The translations under genes and the position numbers were made by a program. Positions 37,254 through 46,243 of a DNA stretch of 64,000 nucleotides are shown here, in pieces. Source of the DNA: Neomoorella thermoacetica (GTDB taxonomy: Bacteria; Bacillota; DSM-521; Neomoorellales; Neomoorellaceae); the NCBI RefSeq assembly GCF_001875325.1, contig NZ_MDDC01000004.1, positions 86,978 through 150,977 on the forward strand, written 5' to 3'. Positions within the stretch are counted from its first letter, which is position 1. Each line of letters opens with the position of its first letter. A model generated the notes under the pieces. That model was given only the letters and a program-made list of their open reading frames with translations. It was not told where the DNA came from and did no database searches.

Positions 37254-37480
37254 GAACCCCTCATGGGAAGCTAAACGCCCCCTTCCCCCTAACCCAGAAA
37301 ATGCAGGCGAGGCAAGGGGCGGAGGGCACAGCCGGAGGGCGACCTGGTTCGAGACGCTGGATACTCTTGCGAAGCCGTAGCGAGGCGACGGTGAACGTGT
37401 GGGGATGGCAACGTGGCTTCAGGAACGAGAAGTATAGCACTCTGCTTTTGCCAAAACCATTTTTTCGGTGGAGGAAAAGA
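37254..37480 (+). repeat. Dispersed intergenic repeat, left-hand part (copy B)
   Basis: The trpC-trpF spacer matches the first two thirds of copy A (22904-23275 read on the minus strand): CCCCTCATGGG, GGAGGGC, GGAGGGCGACCTGGTTCGAG, GGTGAACG, AACGTGGCTTCAGGAACGAG. After AGAAGTA it jumps to a short tail, AAAACCATTTTTTCGGTGGAGG, that supplies the trpF Shine-Dalgarno site. The only long spacer inside the trp operon. Confidence 0.75.
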
Positions 37481-37482
37481 AT

Positions 37483-38160
37483 GTGGTCAGAGTAAAAATC
37501 TGCGGCATTCGGGATTGGGAAGAAGCCCGGATGGTTCTCGACGCCGGTGTTGACACCCTGGGCTTTGTTTTCGCCAGGAGCCCCAGGGAGATCAAGCCGG
37601 AAGCCGCCCGGGAAATAATCACCAGGCTGCCGCCCTTCACCACAACGGTTGGTGTGTTTGTCAACGAACCGCGCTATAGCCTGATGGAGATAGCCTCCTT
37701 TTGCCGCCTGGATGTCCTGCAACTCCATGGGGATGAGCCGCCCGAGTACTGTCGCGGTCTCTCCCAGCGATTGATCAAGGCCATCCGGGTACGGGACGCC
37801 GCCTCCCTGGCCGGCCTGGAAGCTTACCGGGAGGTCCAGGGTTTTCTCCTGGACGCCTGTGTCCCGGGAAAGGCCGGGGGTACCGGTACGACCTTTAACT
37901 GGGAACTGGCCCGGGAAGCAGCAACAGGTGGTAAACCGGTAATCCTTGCCGGAGGCCTGACCCCTGAGAATGTCGGCGCCGCTATCCGGGTGGCGCGCCC
38001 TTACGCTGTCGATGTCTCCAGCGGGGTGGAAGTCGGCGGCCGCAAAAACCCGGCCCGGATAGCCGCTTTTCTGGAGGCAGTAAGGAAAGCCTGGGAGCAC
38101 CATATGCGCCCGACAGCCAGTAGTTGCCATAAGGCATCGGATGCGGAGGGGGATTTTTGA
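37483..38160 (+). CDS. trpF: Phosphoribosylanthranilate isomerase
   Basis: This 225-residue TIM-barrel enzyme performs the Amadori rearrangement of phosphoribosylanthranilate. [16 protein letters not shown] at the N-terminus carries the catalytic Cys, [12 protein letters not shown] follows and [10 protein letters not shown] near 150 and DVSSGVE near 176 complete the barrel. Start at GTG 37483, eight bases after GGAGG contributed by the preceding repeat; an upstream GTG at 37468 is in frame but overlaps that site. The stop overlaps the trpB start. Confidence 0.93.
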   Translation: MVRVKICGIRDWEEARMVLDAGVDTLGFVFARSPREIKPEAAREIITRLPPFTTTVGVFVNEPRYSLMEIASFCRLDVLQLHGDEPPEYCRGLSQRLIKAIRVRDAASLAGLEAYREVQGFLLDACVPGKAGGTGTTFNWELAREAATGGKPVILAGGLTPENVGAAIRVARPYAVDVSSGVEVGGRKNPARIAAFLEAVRKAWEHHMRPTASSCHKASDAEGDF

Positions 38161-39365
38161 TGACTTTACCAGATAGCCAGGGTCATTTTGGCCCCTATGG
38201 GGGGAGATTTGTACCCGAAACCCTCATGCCGGCCCTGGAAGAGATAGAACAGGCTTACCGGGAGGCCTCCCGGGATAAAGAATTTCAAAAAGAACTTCAG
38301 TATTATCTCCGGCAATACGCCGGCAGGCCGACTCCCTTGTATTACGCGGCCAACCTTACCCGGCACCTGGGCGGGGCCAGGATTTATCTGAAAAGGGAGG
38401 ATTTAAACCATACGGGTTCCCACAAGTTAAATAACGCCCTGGGCCAGGCATTGCTTGCCCGGCGTATGGGCAAGAAACGCCTCATTGCTGAAACAGGAGC
38501 CGGCCAGCACGGGGTGGCTGCGGCTACGGTGGCGGCCCTCCTGGATATGGAATGCGTCGTTTATATGGGTGCCGAAGACACCCGCCGTCAGGCCTTGAAT
38601 GTCTTTCGTATGGAACTCCTGGGGGCCAGGGTGGTCCCGGTGACATCCGGTAGCGCCACTTTAAAGGACGCCATCAACGAAGCCCTGCGGGACTGGGTCA
38701 CCAACGTCCGCACCACTTATTACCTCCTGGGTTCGGTGACGGGGCCCCACCCGTTTCCCATGATGGTGCGGGACTTCCAATCCGTCATCGGCCGGGAGGC
38801 CAGGGAGCAAATCCTGGCCGCAGCCGGCCGCCTGCCGGATCACCTGGTAGCCTGCGTCGGCGGGGGCAGTAACGCCATGGGACTTTTTTACCCCTTCCTC
38901 GCAGAAACGGGGGTCAGGATGTGGGGCGCTGAAGCCGCCGGGCTGGGACTGGAGACCGGCCGCCACGCCGCTACTTTAACCGCCGGTCGCCCCGGTGTCT
39001 TCCAGGGGGCCTACAGTTACCTGGTCCAGGATGAAAACGGCCAGATCGCGCCGGTGTATTCTGTCTCGGCCGGCCTGGATTACCCCGGTGTCGGGCCGGA
39101 ACACAGCTACCTCAAAGATAGCGGCCGGGCTGCCTATACAGCCATAACTGATTCCGAAGCCCTGGAGGCCTTTCAACTCCTGAGCCGTACAGAGGGCATT
39201 ATCCCCGCCCTGGAGAGCTCCCACGCCGTAGCCCTGGCCATGAAGATTGCCCCCGGCCTAAGACCGGAAGAGATTATGATCATCAACCTCTCCGGCCGGG
39301 GAGATAAGGACGTCCAGCAGGTGGCCGCCATCCTCAAGGGAGGGAGCTCCAACCATGGGTTATGA
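38160..39365 (+). CDS. trpB: Tryptophan synthase beta chain
   Basis: This 401-residue PLP enzyme condenses indole with serine. The PLP lysine is in [13 protein letters not shown] near residue 82. [10 protein letters not shown] near 232 binds phosphate, and [10 protein letters not shown] near 105 carries the catalytic glutamate. It begins at ATG 38160, seven bases after GGAGGGGG, and overlaps trpF by one base. trpA begins inside its end. Confidence 0.95.
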   Translation: MTLPDSQGHFGPYGGRFVPETLMPALEEIEQAYREASRDKEFQKELQYYLRQYAGRPTPLYYAANLTRHLGGARIYLKREDLNHTGSHKLNNALGQALLARRMGKKRLIAETGAGQHGVAAATVAALLDMECVVYMGAEDTRRQALNVFRMELLGARVVPVTSGSATLKDAINEALRDWVTNVRTTYYLLGSVTGPHPFPMMVRDFQSVIGREAREQILAAAGRLPDHLVACVGGGSNAMGLFYPFLAETGVRMWGAEAAGLGLETGRHAATLTAGRPGVFQGAYSYLVQDENGQIAPVYSVSAGLDYPGVGPEHSYLKDSGRAAYTAITDSEALEAFQLLSRTEGIIPALESSHAVALAMKIAPGLRPEEIMIINLSGRGDKDVQQVAAILKGGSSNHGL

Positions 39366-40137
39366 AAGAATAGCTGCTGCCTTTGCCGCCAGGAAAAAAG
39401 AGGGACGCAAAGCCCTCATCGTCTATCTTTGTGCCGGCGACCCCTCCCTGGAGGTTACCGGGCAAGCCGTCAGGGAACTGGCCGGCGCCGGGGTGGACCT
39501 CATCGAGCTGGGGGTACCCTTTTCTGACCCCGTGGCCGATGGTCCGGTCATCCAGGCTGCCAGCAAGCGCGCCCTTGATGCCGGGGTAACCCTGCCAGGG
39601 ATCCTGGAACTGGTAAAGGACCTGCGCGCGGGGGTGGCTGTCCCCCTGATCCTCATGAGCTACTATAACCCCTTGCTGCAATATGGACTGGAACGGCTAA
39701 CTGCCGATCTGGGCGCTGCCGGGGCGGATGGTTTGATTGTACCCGACCTGCCCCTGGAAGAAAGCCTACCTTTAAGACAAACCCTGGAAACAGCAGGGCT
39801 GGCCCTGATTCCCCTGGTGGCCCCGACGACTCCCGGGGAACGTTTGGCCCGGATTGCCGCCACAGCCCGGGGATTTATCTACTGTGTTTCCCTTACCGGG
39901 GTAACAGGCGCCCGGGAAGGTTTACCGCCGGGAATTGACGAGTACCTGGCAGGGGTGCGGGCGGTAACCGACCTGCCCCTGGGAATAGGTTTTGGTATCG
40001 GCAGTCCCGAACAGGCCAGGCTCCTGGCCCCTATGGGCGACGGCATCATTGTCGGCAGTGCCCTGGTCGACGCCCTGCATCAAGGTGGCTTGCCGGCCGC
40101 CCTCCGGCTGGTAGAAAGGCTCCGGCACGCTTTATAG
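39355..40137 (+). CDS. trpA: Tryptophan synthase alpha chain
   Basis: This 260-residue TIM-barrel lyase splits indole-3-glycerol phosphate and passes indole to TrpB. The catalytic Glu is in [19 protein letters not shown] near residue 48, and Asp is in [12 protein letters not shown] near 126. The start overlaps trpB by 11 bases behind GGGAGG. It ends the trp operon proper; the next gene has its own promoter. Confidence 0.94.
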   Translation: MGYERIAAAFAARKKEGRKALIVYLCAGDPSLEVTGQAVRELAGAGVDLIELGVPFSDPVADGPVIQAASKRALDAGVTLPGILELVKDLRAGVAVPLILMSYYNPLLQYGLERLTADLGAAGADGLIVPDLPLEESLPLRQTLETAGLALIPLVAPTTPGERLARIAATARGFIYCVSLTGVTGAREGLPPGIDEYLAGVRAVTDLPLGIGFGIGSPEQARLLAPMGDGIIVGSALVDALHQGGLPAALRLVERLRHAL

Positions 40138-40161
40138 AATAACCAGATTGCCCCTTGCCAG

Positions 40162-40184
40162 GAGGGGGCAGCTATGCTATAGTC
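40162..40184 (+). promoter_or_regulatory. Putative promoter of the aroF operon
   Basis: TTGCCA lies about 17 bases before TATAGT in the trpA-aroF gap (bounds approximate to a few bases). Transcription would begin near the GATAAC dyad at 40202. Confidence 0.5.
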
Positions 40185-40201
40185 TAAATGTAGTACAGTA
40201 G

Positions 40202-40221
40202 GATAACACTGCAGGGTTATC
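40202..40221. promoter_or_regulatory. Near-palindromic dyad in the aroF leader
   Basis: GATAACACTGCAGGGTTATC is a 20-base palindrome with one mismatched pair on each side of CTGCAG. It lies just after the predicted -10 box, so it could be an operator or an RNA hairpin. Confidence 0.45.
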
Positions 40222-40262
40222 TAAAATGGTAGGACGGCAGGACGGCAGGAGAATTGACTTTA

Positions 40263-40303
40263 GCAAAAAACGTCACTCCTGGCGGGGGTGACGTTTTGCT
40301 TTC
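40263..40303 (+). terminator. Attenuator-like terminator upstream of aroF
   Basis: GCAAAAAACGTCAC pairs with GTGACGTTTTGC over about 12 bp, then TTTC. It sits between the predicted promoter and aroF, so it is either a trpA terminator or an attenuator controlling aroF-pheA-tyrA. Confidence 0.7.
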
Positions 40304-40316
40304 AGGGGGGTAATCC

Positions 40317-41345
40317 ATGATCATAGTCATGCAACCCGGAGCCACACGCGAAGAAGAGCAGAGAGTAATCAGTCACCTGGAACGGGAGGGTTTCAAGGTG
40401 CACCTGTCACGGGGTATAGAACGGACTATAATCGGCGTAATAGGCGATAAAACCCGGTTAAAGGCCGAAACTGTAACGGCCCTGGCCGGGGTGGAGAAGG
40501 TGGTCCCCATTTTGCAACCCTACAAGCTGGCCAGCCGGGATTTTCATCCCGGGGATACGGTGGTAAAAGCAGGCAACCGGACCATAGGCGGAGCGGAGGT
40601 GCAGATAATCGCCGGGCCCTGCGCCGTGGAGAGCCGTGACCAGCTCCTGGAGGCTGCCGACGCTGTCCGGGCGGCGGGGGCCACCATGCTCCGCGGCGGG
40701 GCCTATAAACCCCGCAGCTCACCCTACTCCTTCCAGGGGCTGGCTGCCAGGGGCCTGGAATTCCTGGCCGAGGCCCGGGAACGTACCGGCCTGCCGGTGG
40801 TCACGGAGGTTATGGACCAGAACCTGGTGGGAGAAGTAGCCGCCGTTGCCGACGTCCTGCAGATCGGCTCCCGCAATATGCAGAACTTTGCCCTCCTGCA
40901 GGCCGTAGGCCAGACAAACAAACCTGTCCTCTTAAAGCGCGGCCTGGCAGCCACCATCGAGGAATGGCTCCTGGCAGCCGAGTACATCCTCAAGGCAGGC
41001 AATAGCCGGGTGATTTTATGCGAGCGAGGCATCCGCACCTTTGAGACCTATACCCGCAATACCCTGGACCTCAGCGCGGTACCGGCGGTAAAGCATCTCT
41101 CCCACCTGCCCGTAATTGTCGATCCCAGCCACGGGACCGGGCACCGGTTTATGGTGGCCCCTATGGCCCGGGCCGCCCTGGCCGCCGGGGCCGACGGGAT
41201 CATGGTCGAGGTGCACCCACGACCCCAGGAGGCCCTCTCCGACGGCTCCCAGTCCCTGGACCCGGAACAATTCGCCGCCCTGGTCAGGGAGATCCGGCCC
41301 ATCATCGCCGCCAGCGGGCGTGAACTGGAGCGGCAGGCCTCATGA
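40317..41345 (+). CDS. aroF: 3-deoxy-7-phosphoheptulonate synthase (DAHP synthase)
   Basis: This 342-residue type I-beta DAHP synthase makes the first committed compound of the aromatic pathway. It has an N-terminal ferredoxin-like regulatory domain ([21 protein letters not shown] to about 70) and the barrel with [29 protein letters not shown] and [12 protein letters not shown]. The ATG follows AGGGGGG. It leads the aroF-pheA-tyrA-aroA-cmk group. A promoter, dyad and attenuator precede it, suggesting end-product control. Confidence 0.94.
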   Translation: MIIVMQPGATREEEQRVISHLEREGFKVHLSRGIERTIIGVIGDKTRLKAETVTALAGVEKVVPILQPYKLASRDFHPGDTVVKAGNRTIGGAEVQIIAGPCAVESRDQLLEAADAVRAAGATMLRGGAYKPRSSPYSFQGLAARGLEFLAEARERTGLPVVTEVMDQNLVGEVAAVADVLQIGSRNMQNFALLQAVGQTNKPVLLKRGLAATIEEWLLAAEYILKAGNSRVILCERGIRTFETYTRNTLDLSAVPAVKHLSHLPVIVDPSHGTGHRFMVAPMARAALAAGADGIMVEVHPRPQEALSDGSQSLDPEQFAALVREIRPIIAASGRELERQAS

Positions 41346-42184
41346 AAGGGATAGCTTATCTAGGCCCCCGGGGGACATACTCCCATGAGGCGGCGACCAT
41401 CTGGGGGCAGAGGGCAGGCCAGTATTCCTTACTGGCCTGCCCCGATTTACCGGGGGTCCTGGGGGCTGTTCTCGAGGGTCGGGCGGCGGCGGCCGTCTTG
41501 CCGGTAGAAAACTCCATCGAAGGGGCCGTCAACCTTACCCTGGACCTGGTCCTGGAAAACCCGGAACTCCAGGTAGTCGGGGAGGTAGTTTTACCCGTTC
41601 ACCACTGTTTGATCAGCCGCGCCGGGGAACTGGCCACTATCCGGGAGGTCTGGTCCCATCCCCAAGCCCTAGCCCAGTGCCGCCATTACCTGGCCCAAAA
41701 CTTACCGGGAGTCACCATCAGGCCGGCAACCAGCACGGCTGCCGCTGCCGATCAGGCCCGGCAGCAGCCGGATGTGGCGGCCATCGCTTCTACCTTTGCC
41801 GCCGAGGTATACCAGCTGCCGGTTCTGGCTGCCGGTATTGAAGACTACCCGGATAATAAGACCCGGTTCTGGGTCCTGGGGAAGGAAAACCTCCACCTCC
41901 CGGGACCCTATAAAACCTCCCTGGTGGTAGCGGCAGTGGCCAACCGGCCGGGAAGCCTCTACACCATTTTGAAGGATTTTGCCGCAGCAGGCATCAACCT
42001 GACCAGGATTGAATCCCGGCCCACCAAACAGGAACTGGGAGAGTACCTGTTTTTTATCGATTGCGAGGGCAGGGCGACGGACCCCCCTTTAAAGGAGGTC
42101 CTGGCAGGCCTGAAAGCCAAAACGTCTTTATTAATAATTCTCGGATCCTATTCCCGCGACGGGGGTGGAACCAGTGGCCGGTAG
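41342..42184 (+). CDS. pheA: Prephenate dehydratase
   Basis: This 280-residue monofunctional enzyme converts prephenate to phenylpyruvate. The start [15 protein letters not shown] and the [19 protein letters not shown] segment mark the catalytic part. NKTRFWVLG follows, then a C-terminal ACT domain from about 195 with [12 protein letters not shown] and the phenylalanine-sensing ESRPTK. There is no chorismate mutase domain, consistent with the separate aroH. It overlaps aroF in ATGA. Confidence 0.93.
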   Translation: MKGIAYLGPRGTYSHEAATIWGQRAGQYSLLACPDLPGVLGAVLEGRAAAAVLPVENSIEGAVNLTLDLVLENPELQVVGEVVLPVHHCLISRAGELATIREVWSHPQALAQCRHYLAQNLPGVTIRPATSTAAAADQARQQPDVAAIASTFAAEVYQLPVLAAGIEDYPDNKTRFWVLGKENLHLPGPYKTSLVVAAVANRPGSLYTILKDFAAAGINLTRIESRPTKQELGEYLFFIDCEGRATDPPLKEVLAGLKAKTSLLIILGSYSRDGGGTSGR

Positions 42185-43301
42185 CAAATCCGGTCCGGAA
42201 ATAGAAAGGGTAGCTATCCTCGGCCTGGGGCTTATCGGCGGCTCCCTGGGCCTGGCCCTCCGCCAAAGGGGGGTTAAAGAGGTGGCCGGTTATGACCGGC
42301 ACCGGGAGACCATCGAGGCAGCCCTGACCCTGGGAGCCATCAATCGCCCGGCAGCAGACCCGGCAACTGCCGTGCAGGGAGCGCAGGTAGTCATCCTGGC
42401 CGTTCCTGTAGGTGCCCTGGGCTCCCTGGCCGGGAGTATCGAGCCCTTCCTTGACCCGGGGACCATCGTCACCGATACGGGGAGCGTTAAGGGAGCGGTA
42501 GTCAGGGAGCTGGAAACAATCTTCCGGGATCGAGGCCTGTATGTCGGCGGGCATCCCATGGCCGGCTCCGAACGGGCCGGCATTGCCGCCGCCGATGGTT
42601 ACCTCCTGGAGAATGCCGTTTATGTCCTCACGCCGACCCCGGCCACTGACACCCGGGCTTTAAGAAGCCTTGAGGGGTTATTCCAATCCCTGGGTTCCCG
42701 GGTTATTACCCTGGACCCCGACGAGCACGACCTGATTGTAGCCGGTGTCAGTCACCTGCCCCACATCCTGGCTGTGAGCCTGGTACAGGCTGCCGGGGAA
42801 CTGGCCCGGGAGCACCCCCTGGCCTTAATGCTGGCTGCAGGTGGTTTCCGGGATACCACCCGCATCGCCGGCGGCGACCCGGTAATGTGGCGGGATATCT
42901 TTCTCTACAACCGGGAGGCCATCCTGGCGCTTTTAAAATCCTGGCGCTGCCAGATTGAGACCCTGGAAGGGATGATCCGCGCGGGCGACGCCGCCGGCCT
43001 GGAAACCGTTCTCAACCAGGCCCGGGCCTTACGGGCCCGGGTGCCGGCCCGGCAAAAGGGACTCCTCCCGGCCCTCCATGAGCTAGTGGTTACCGTCCCC
43101 GACCGGCCCGGGGTCATCGGCGCCATGGCCACCTCCCTGGGGGATGCCGGCATCAATATCATAGATATTGAAATTCTCCGGGTCCGGGAAGGGGAGGGGG
43201 GCAGCATCCGCCTGGGATTTACCTCGGCAGCTGCTGCTACCAGGGCCAGGGAAGTTTTGCAAAATTCCGGGATTACTGTGCGGATGCCAGGTAGTGCTTG
43301 A
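42174..43301 (+). CDS. tyrA: Prephenate dehydrogenase with C-terminal ACT domain
   Basis: This 375-residue enzyme oxidises prephenate to 4-hydroxyphenylpyruvate. The NAD-binding LGLGLIGGSLGLAL is near residue 15. The catalytic His is in GGHPMAGSERAG near 123. A C-terminal ACT domain (LVVTVPDRPGVIGAMATSL from about 300) suggests tyrosine feedback. GTG 42174 has GGGGGTGG five bases upstream; GTG 42165 is also possible. It overlaps pheA by about 10 bases. Confidence 0.93.
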   Translation: MAGSKSGPEIERVAILGLGLIGGSLGLALRQRGVKEVAGYDRHRETIEAALTLGAINRPAADPATAVQGAQVVILAVPVGALGSLAGSIEPFLDPGTIVTDTGSVKGAVVRELETIFRDRGLYVGGHPMAGSERAGIAAADGYLLENAVYVLTPTPATDTRALRSLEGLFQSLGSRVITLDPDEHDLIVAGVSHLPHILAVSLVQAAGELAREHPLALMLAAGGFRDTTRIAGGDPVMWRDIFLYNREAILALLKSWRCQIETLEGMIRAGDAAGLETVLNQARALRARVPARQKGLLPALHELVVTVPDRPGVIGAMATSLGDAGINIIDIEILRVREGEGGSIRLGFTSAAAATRAREVLQNSGITVRMPGSA

Positions 43302-43321
43302 CACCGCGGGTTATTCCTGGT

Positions 43322-43352
43322 AGTTTGAGAGAAGAAGTCTAGCTTTTGCGGA
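43322..43352 (+). repeat. Possible short tail of the dispersed repeat before aroA
   Basis: AGAAGTCTAGCTTTTGCGGAGGA closely resembles the Shine-Dalgarno-bearing tail of the repeat copies (AGAAGTCTATTTTCC... and AGAAGCCTATTTTCGGAGGA). Only about 25 bases match, so this could be chance. Confidence 0.35.
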
Positions 43353-43359
43353 GGAAAAG

Positions 43360-44667
43360 ATGCGGCTTATCATCCAGCCCCCGCCATCCCTGGAGGGGAC
43401 TATCCGGCCGCCGGGGGATAAATCCATTTCCCACCGGGCGGCCATCATCGGTGCCCTGGCCGAAGGTACGACCGTCATCGACGGCTTCCTGGCCGGGGCC
43501 GACTGCCTCAGTACCCTGAACTGCCTGCGCGCCCTGGGGGTAGACATCGCGGGACCGGACGGTGGCCGGGTAATGGTGCGGGGCAGGGGGTTAGATTCCC
43601 TCGGGGAGCCGGAGGCGGTTCTCGATGCCGGTAATTCCGGGACGACTATGCGCCTTCTCCTGGGTGTCCTGGCCGGGCAGTCCTTTTATAGTGTAATCAG
43701 TGGCGATGCCTCCTTACGCCGGCGACCCATGGGCCGGGTTACGGGACCCCTGAGGTCTATGGGGGCCGCCATCTGGGGCCGGCAGAATGGTGAACTGGCC
43801 CCCTTAAGTGTCCGGGGCGGCAAGTTAGAACCCCTGGCGTACACCTTGCCTGTAGCCAGCGCCCAGGTCAAATCGGCTCTCCTCCTGGCCGGCCTTTTCA
43901 CCCCCGGGGAAACAGTCATTACCGAGCCCTGCCGCTCCCGGGACCACAGCGAAAGGATGCTCCGGGCCGCCGGGGCCGACCTGCGAGTGGAGGGCCTGCG
44001 GGTGAGACTCAGGGGCCGGAAACCCCTTAAACCCTTGACCATTACCGTGCCCGGTGATATCTCGGCAGCCGCCTTTTTCCTGGTGGCCGGTTGCCTGCAT
44101 CCCCGGGCCTCCCTTATCCTGGAGAACGTAAACTTAAACCCCACCAGGACGGGCATTATCGACGTCCTGGCGGCAATGGGGGCGCCCCTGGAGGTAACCA
44201 CCGGGGCAGAAACCGGCGGGGAACCTGCCGGGTCAATCCGGGTGACCTCCGGCAGACTCCAGGGCCTGGAGGTGGGCGGGACCATGATCCCGCGGTTAAT
44301 CGATGAAATACCGGTCCTGGCGGTGGCCGCCGCCCTGGCTGGAGGGGAAACCATTATACGCGACGCCGCCGAACTAAAAGTAAAGGAAAGCGACCGCATC
44401 GCCATGGTGGCCGGGGAACTGGCCCGGATGGGAGCGGAAATATATCCCCGGCCCGATGGTTTCCGGATCAGGGGGGTACGCCGCCTCCGCGGGGCGGTAG
44501 TCGACAGTCACGGGGACCACCGCCTGGCCATGGCCCTGGCGGTGGCGGGCCTGGTGGCTGAAGGGACAACAGAGGTCAGGGGAGCGGAATGTATCGCCGT
44601 ATCCTATCCCGGCTTTACTGCCGACCTGGCCAGGCTGGGGGTTATGGTGAAGGAAGAAGATGATTGA
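43360..44667 (+). CDS. aroA: 3-phosphoshikimate 1-carboxyvinyltransferase (EPSP synthase)
   Basis: This 435-residue enzyme makes EPSP from shikimate-3-phosphate and PEP. GDKSISHRAAIIGALAEG near residue 18 and LDAGNSGTTMRLLLG near 90 are the signature loops; LKVKESDRIA and DSHGDHRLAMALAVAG close the second domain. The Gly-Asn-Ser-Gly-Thr loop shows no obvious substitution. The ATG follows GGAGGAAA. The end overlaps cmk by 8 bases. Confidence 0.94.
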   Translation: MRLIIQPPPSLEGTIRPPGDKSISHRAAIIGALAEGTTVIDGFLAGADCLSTLNCLRALGVDIAGPDGGRVMVRGRGLDSLGEPEAVLDAGNSGTTMRLLLGVLAGQSFYSVISGDASLRRRPMGRVTGPLRSMGAAIWGRQNGELAPLSVRGGKLEPLAYTLPVASAQVKSALLLAGLFTPGETVITEPCRSRDHSERMLRAAGADLRVEGLRVRLRGRKPLKPLTITVPGDISAAAFFLVAGCLHPRASLILENVNLNPTRTGIIDVLAAMGAPLEVTTGAETGGEPAGSIRVTSGRLQGLEVGGTMIPRLIDEIPVLAVAAALAGGETIIRDAAELKVKESDRIAMVAGELARMGAEIYPRPDGFRIRGVRRLRGAVVDSHGDHRLAMALAVAGLVAEGTTEVRGAECIAVSYPGFTADLARLGVMVKEEDD

Positions 44668-45349
44668 GAAATTGCAGGGTAATATTGCCATCGACGGCCC
44701 GGCCGGAGCCGGCAAGAGTACCGTGGCCCGGCTCCTGGCGGTCAGGCTCGGATATCTATATATCGATACCGGTGCCATGTACCGGGCCCTGACCTGGAAG
44801 GCCCTGGGCCTGGGGATAGATCTGGAGGACAGCCGGCGCCTGGTTGAACTGGCCGAAAGGACCAGCATCCGCCTGGAAGACAGGGGCGGAGGGGATATAG
44901 CCGTTTACTGCGACGGCGAGGAAGTTACCCGGGCCATCCGCCGGTCCGAGGTTTCCCGGCATGTATCTATTGTGGCCGGGGTGCCGGGGGTGCGGCAGTG
45001 CCTGGTGAAGCTGCAGCGGGAAATGGCAGCCTCCAACCGGGTGGTCATGGATGGCCGCGACATAGGTACCCTGGTCCTGCCCGGTGCCCCCTATAAATTC
45101 TTCCTCACGGCCAGCCTGGCCGAACGGGCGCGGCGGCGTTACCAGGAACTCCTGGCCTCCGGCCAGCCGGCCGACCTGGAAACGATAATGGAAGAAATCC
45201 GCCAGCGCGACGCCCGGGACAGCCAGCGCGAGGTGGCTCCCTTAAAACCGGCGCCTGACGCCATCATTATCGACACCAGCCAGATGTCGGTTGAGGAGGT
45301 CGTTGCCAGGCTCATGTCATTGATTGCAGCTGCCGGGCAACAAGGGTAG
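44660..45349 (+). CDS. cmk: Cytidylate kinase
   Basis: This 229-residue nucleoside monophosphate kinase phosphorylates CMP and dCMP. The P-loop is GPAGAGKSTVARLLA near residue 12, VDxG-like DTGAMYRALTWKA near 34, and MDGRDIGTLVLP near 130. Its start overlaps aroA. In Clostridia, cmk-plsC-ispH-rpsA is a conserved order and is seen here too. Confidence 0.94.
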   Translation: MIEKLQGNIAIDGPAGAGKSTVARLLAVRLGYLYIDTGAMYRALTWKALGLGIDLEDSRRLVELAERTSIRLEDRGGGDIAVYCDGEEVTRAIRRSEVSRHVSIVAGVPGVRQCLVKLQREMAASNRVVMDGRDIGTLVLPGAPYKFFLTASLAERARRRYQELLASGQPADLETIMEEIRQRDARDSQREVAPLKPAPDAIIIDTSQMSVEEVVARLMSLIAAAGQQG

Positions 45350-45481
45350 ATTTATAAATAACATGCTGGCATTTGCTTGCAGCGAGGGATTGGGTCCGGT
45401 GGTCGGGGGGCCCTGGTGCAACCGGGTAATGAGAAGCATGGCTTTACGAATAATGCCTCTGGAGAGGCGTTTGAAAGAGAA

Positions 45482-46126
45482 ATGCAGGCCACTAGCCGCA
45501 AAAATGCCAGCCTGTGGCAAAGCTATTTCCGGAGGAACCGCCAGGTGTTTTACCAGTTTGCCAAGTTTGTCTGCTACTTATTTCTCCGCTTTATATGCCG
45601 CTGGGAAGTCCGGGGCCGGGAGAACATACCGGCTGGAGGGCCGGTGGTTATCGTTGCCAACCACATCTCCTACCTGGATCCGGTGGTAGTCGGCGTTGCC
45701 TTCCCGAGGATGGTACGTTTCATGGCCAAAGAGGAGCTTTTCCATATCCCCCTTTTTAAATACATTATAAGGGGCCTGCAGGCTTTCCCTGTCCGCCGGG
45801 GCGAGTCCGACCGGGCGGCCCTGAAAACCGCCCTACAGATTCTCCGGCAGGGCCAGGTCCTGGGTATATTTCCCGAAGGCACCCGCAGTCCCGACGGCCG
45901 CTTACTCCCCTTCCAGGCCGGGGCGGCGGTACTGGCCCTTAAAACCGGGGCTACCCTCCTGCCGGTGGCCATTAAAGATACCAACCGGGTCTTCCGCGGT
46001 GGCCACATCAGGATAACCTTTGGCCGTCCCCTGAAAATAACAACCTCCGGGAGAAACTACACTCCCCAGCAGGTTCAGGACCTGACGTCAGCCGCCTACC
46101 AGGAAGTAAATAAAATGCTGGCATAA
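45482..46126 (+). CDS. plsC: 1-acyl-sn-glycerol-3-phosphate acyltransferase
   Basis: This acyltransferase of about 214 residues adds the second fatty acid in phosphatidic acid synthesis. Motif I is NHISYLDPV (H-x4-D), motif III is FPEGTRSPDG and the block VRRGESDRAALKTAL lies between. The frame is open from 45377, but the upstream part has no family match; ATG 45482 after AAAGAGAA is my choice, with low certainty. The gap to cmk (about 130 bases) has no feature I recognise. Confidence 0.88.
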   Translation: MQATSRKNASLWQSYFRRNRQVFYQFAKFVCYLFLRFICRWEVRGRENIPAGGPVVIVANHISYLDPVVVGVAFPRMVRFMAKEELFHIPLFKYIIRGLQAFPVRRGESDRAALKTALQILRQGQVLGIFPEGTRSPDGRLLPFQAGAAVLALKTGATLLPVAIKDTNRVFRGGHIRITFGRPLKITTSGRNYTPQQVQDLTSAAYQEVNKMLA

Positions 46127-46141
46127 AGGCCAGCTTTTTTT
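46117..46141 (+). terminator. Terminator overlapping the plsC stop
   Basis: GCTGGC (46117-46122) pairs with GCCAGC (46129-46134), followed by seven T residues. Confidence 0.8.
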
Positions 46142-46243
46142 AGCGGGAGGCAGGATTTTGCGCCTTTTTCGCGAAATGTAAATAATGTTTGCCTGGAATC
46201 AGCAAACTAGTTTTTAGCCTGACCAGGAGAAGATGTTTTAATT

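Noticed and set aside
37261..38130. A 289-residue minus-strand frame across the repeat and trpF
   Set aside because: Its extent is explained by antisense trpF codons plus repeat sequence; no start signal.
40138..40316. T-box leader before aroF
   Set aside because: The T-box GGTGG-ACCGCG motif and specifier-loop layout are absent.
43322..43352. A full copy of the dispersed repeat before aroA
   Set aside because: Only about 25 bases of the tail match, so it is kept as a low-confidence partial copy.
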